Assembly (NCBI GenBank): GCA_040391535.1
Contig: JBEBXQ010000185.1
Span: 1-6,317, forward strand
Source: JBEBXQ01 sp040391535
GTDB taxonomy: Bacteria > Bacteroidota > Bacteroidia > Cytophagales > Spirosomataceae
DNA: 6,317 nt
Reading direction: 5' to 3'
A model generated the notes under the pieces. It did not search any database. It was not told the origin of the DNA and worked only from the letters and a program-made list of their open reading frames with translations. This document shows, one piece after another, positions 5,875 to 6,317 of the stretch. Numbering within the stretch: position 1 is the stretch's first letter; each line of letters begins with the position of its first letter. The position numbers and the translations under genes are program-made.

Positions 5875-5882
5875 ATTCACAT

Positions 5883-6095
5883 TTACTCAATGCTGCCGTC
5901 TACCCGGAAAGAAACCTTGCAAACTACTCCATAAGTGCTGATTTTTCCGTCCTTTACATGTACTTTAATATCTTTGACATAAACAGAGTCAATATTCCTG
6001 ACTGTTCTGGATACTTCCGTTACACAATTCTGAATGGCATCATCAATTCCTTTTTCTGAAGATGCAATGACTTCCAATACTTTTACAATGCTCAT
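5883..6095 (-). CDS. Dodecin family protein lacking the flavin-stacking tryptophan
   Basis: A 70-residue cytoplasmic protein of the dodecin family, which assemble as dodecamers and in characterised members store or buffer flavins between stacked tryptophans. The family layout is clear: strand VKVLEVIASS (4-13), helix GIDDAIQNCVTEVSRTV (16-32), RNIDSVYVKDIKVHV (33-47), and final strands KISTYGVVCKVSFRV (51-65). Length is normal. The residue after RNI-x, usually Trp in flavin-binding dodecins (RNIRW), is Ser37. The Gln normally found in the Y-Q-V turn is Gly56, and the helix-start Trp of many members (SWEDA) is Ile17. No Trp is present anywhere. Flavin binding in the known mode is therefore doubtful, and the protein may bind another ligand. 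Two Cys (24 and 59) are present. It is a single gene on the minus strand, convergent with the GH-like gene; no clear -7 box is seen upstream. The family call is firm, the function is not. Confidence 0.88.
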   Translation of the reverse strand: MSIVKVLEVIASSEKGIDDAIQNCVTEVSRTVRNIDSVYVKDIKVHVKDGKISTYGVVCKVSFRVDGSIE

Positions 6096-6317
6096 AAGGA
6101 TATGGATTTTAGTTGATATACTAATAACCCTCTTTCAGTGAGATTGTTATTAAATTTTTTAAAAAGCAGTTATTCAGCACCGGAAAAGACCAGCTTCTTT
6201 GCGTTTCACTCATTAATAGATTGAATGACGTTGACCTGATAAAGAGGGCTACAAGCCCTGAGTCATGTTCAGATCAGCAGTAAAGAAGGAGAGCTGGTCA
6301 TAAAGAAGATTGTTAAA
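6096..6317. other. Right-edge region, no supported gene
   Basis: These 222 bases should contain the dodecin promoter, but no TAnnTTTG box is evident on the minus strand. A hairpin AGGGCT-aca-AGCCCT (6245-6259) is the only strong structure. On the minus strand, a frame entering from the right edge stays open for 22 codons until a TAG beside that hairpin, so the hairpin could follow the end of a gene lying mostly outside the window. On the plus strand a 25-codon frame after a stop near 6240 reads out of the right edge with no usual start codon. Neither frame is long enough to call. Confidence 0.4.
6245..6259. repeat. Small perfect hairpin AGGGCT-ACA-AGCCCT
   Basis: A 6-bp perfect inverted repeat with a 3-base loop. 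On the minus strand it is followed by CTTTAT, a weak T-rich tail that would fit termination of a leftward transcript entering from outside the window. It overlaps the stop codon of the open minus-strand frame at the right edge. Function is uncertain. Confidence 0.35.

Noticed and set aside
6240..6317. Plus-strand frame running out of the right edge with a Lys/Glu-rich, protein-like translation
   Set aside because: It follows a stop codon and has no ATG, GTG or TTG start before the window ends, so a gene cannot be supported from these 25 codons.
1..6317. CRISPR arrays, tRNA or rRNA genes, transposases, toxin-antitoxin pairs
   Set aside because: No regularly spaced repeats, no tRNA cloverleaf or rRNA signature, and no protein with transposase or toxin-antitoxin features was found on either strand.

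Overview
The window looks like chromosomal DNA from a free-living Bacteroidota, probably of the Cytophagales/Sphingobacteriales type. The evidence is a set of short AT-rich intergenic regions, no strong Shine-Dalgarno sequences, several perfect matches to the Bacteroidota -7 promoter box (TAnnTTTG), and many exported proteins with short signal peptides ending in A-Q. Five complete genes of some length and one small gene are supported. There is also a possible gene start at the extreme left edge. No RNA genes, insertion sequences, CRISPR arrays or phage genes were seen.

Layout. Positions 1-400 are AT-rich and non-coding apart from a possible minus-strand gene start at base 20. Positions 401-961 (+) encode a small integral membrane protein built from two related halves. 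It converges on a minus-strand pair that reads leftwards from 3318: a secreted CE15-type glucuronoyl esterase (3318-2050), then a lipoprotein of the alkaline phosphatase/nucleotide pyrophosphatase superfamily (1979-1020). A 218-base divergent region (3319-3536) separates these from a plus-strand pair: a secreted propeller-like protein resembling DUF6454 (3537-4481) and a secreted TIM-barrel glycoside-hydrolase-like protein (4569-5762). The plus pair converges through hairpins on a minus-strand dodecin gene (6095-5883). The last 222 bases hold no gene I can support.

How the genes may work together. The four central products all carry export signals and sit around one divergent control region. 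Two have folds associated with carbohydrate breakdown (CE15 esterase, GH-A-like barrel), one is a phosphodiesterase-type hydrolase, and one is a predicted propeller of unknown function. This suggests a small carbohydrate-processing locus in the periplasm or at the cell surface, without the SusC/SusD pair or regulator of a full polysaccharide utilisation locus within view. That grouping is an inference from position and export signals. The membrane protein and the dodecin look like unrelated neighbours.

Nothing here is clearly a new biological system. The points most worth a second look are the internal duplication in the membrane protein, the apparent absence of the usual nucleophile in the GH-like barrel, the dodecin lacking the flavin-stacking tryptophan, and a palindromic repeat-like segment embedded in frame beside the catalytic histidine of the esterase.
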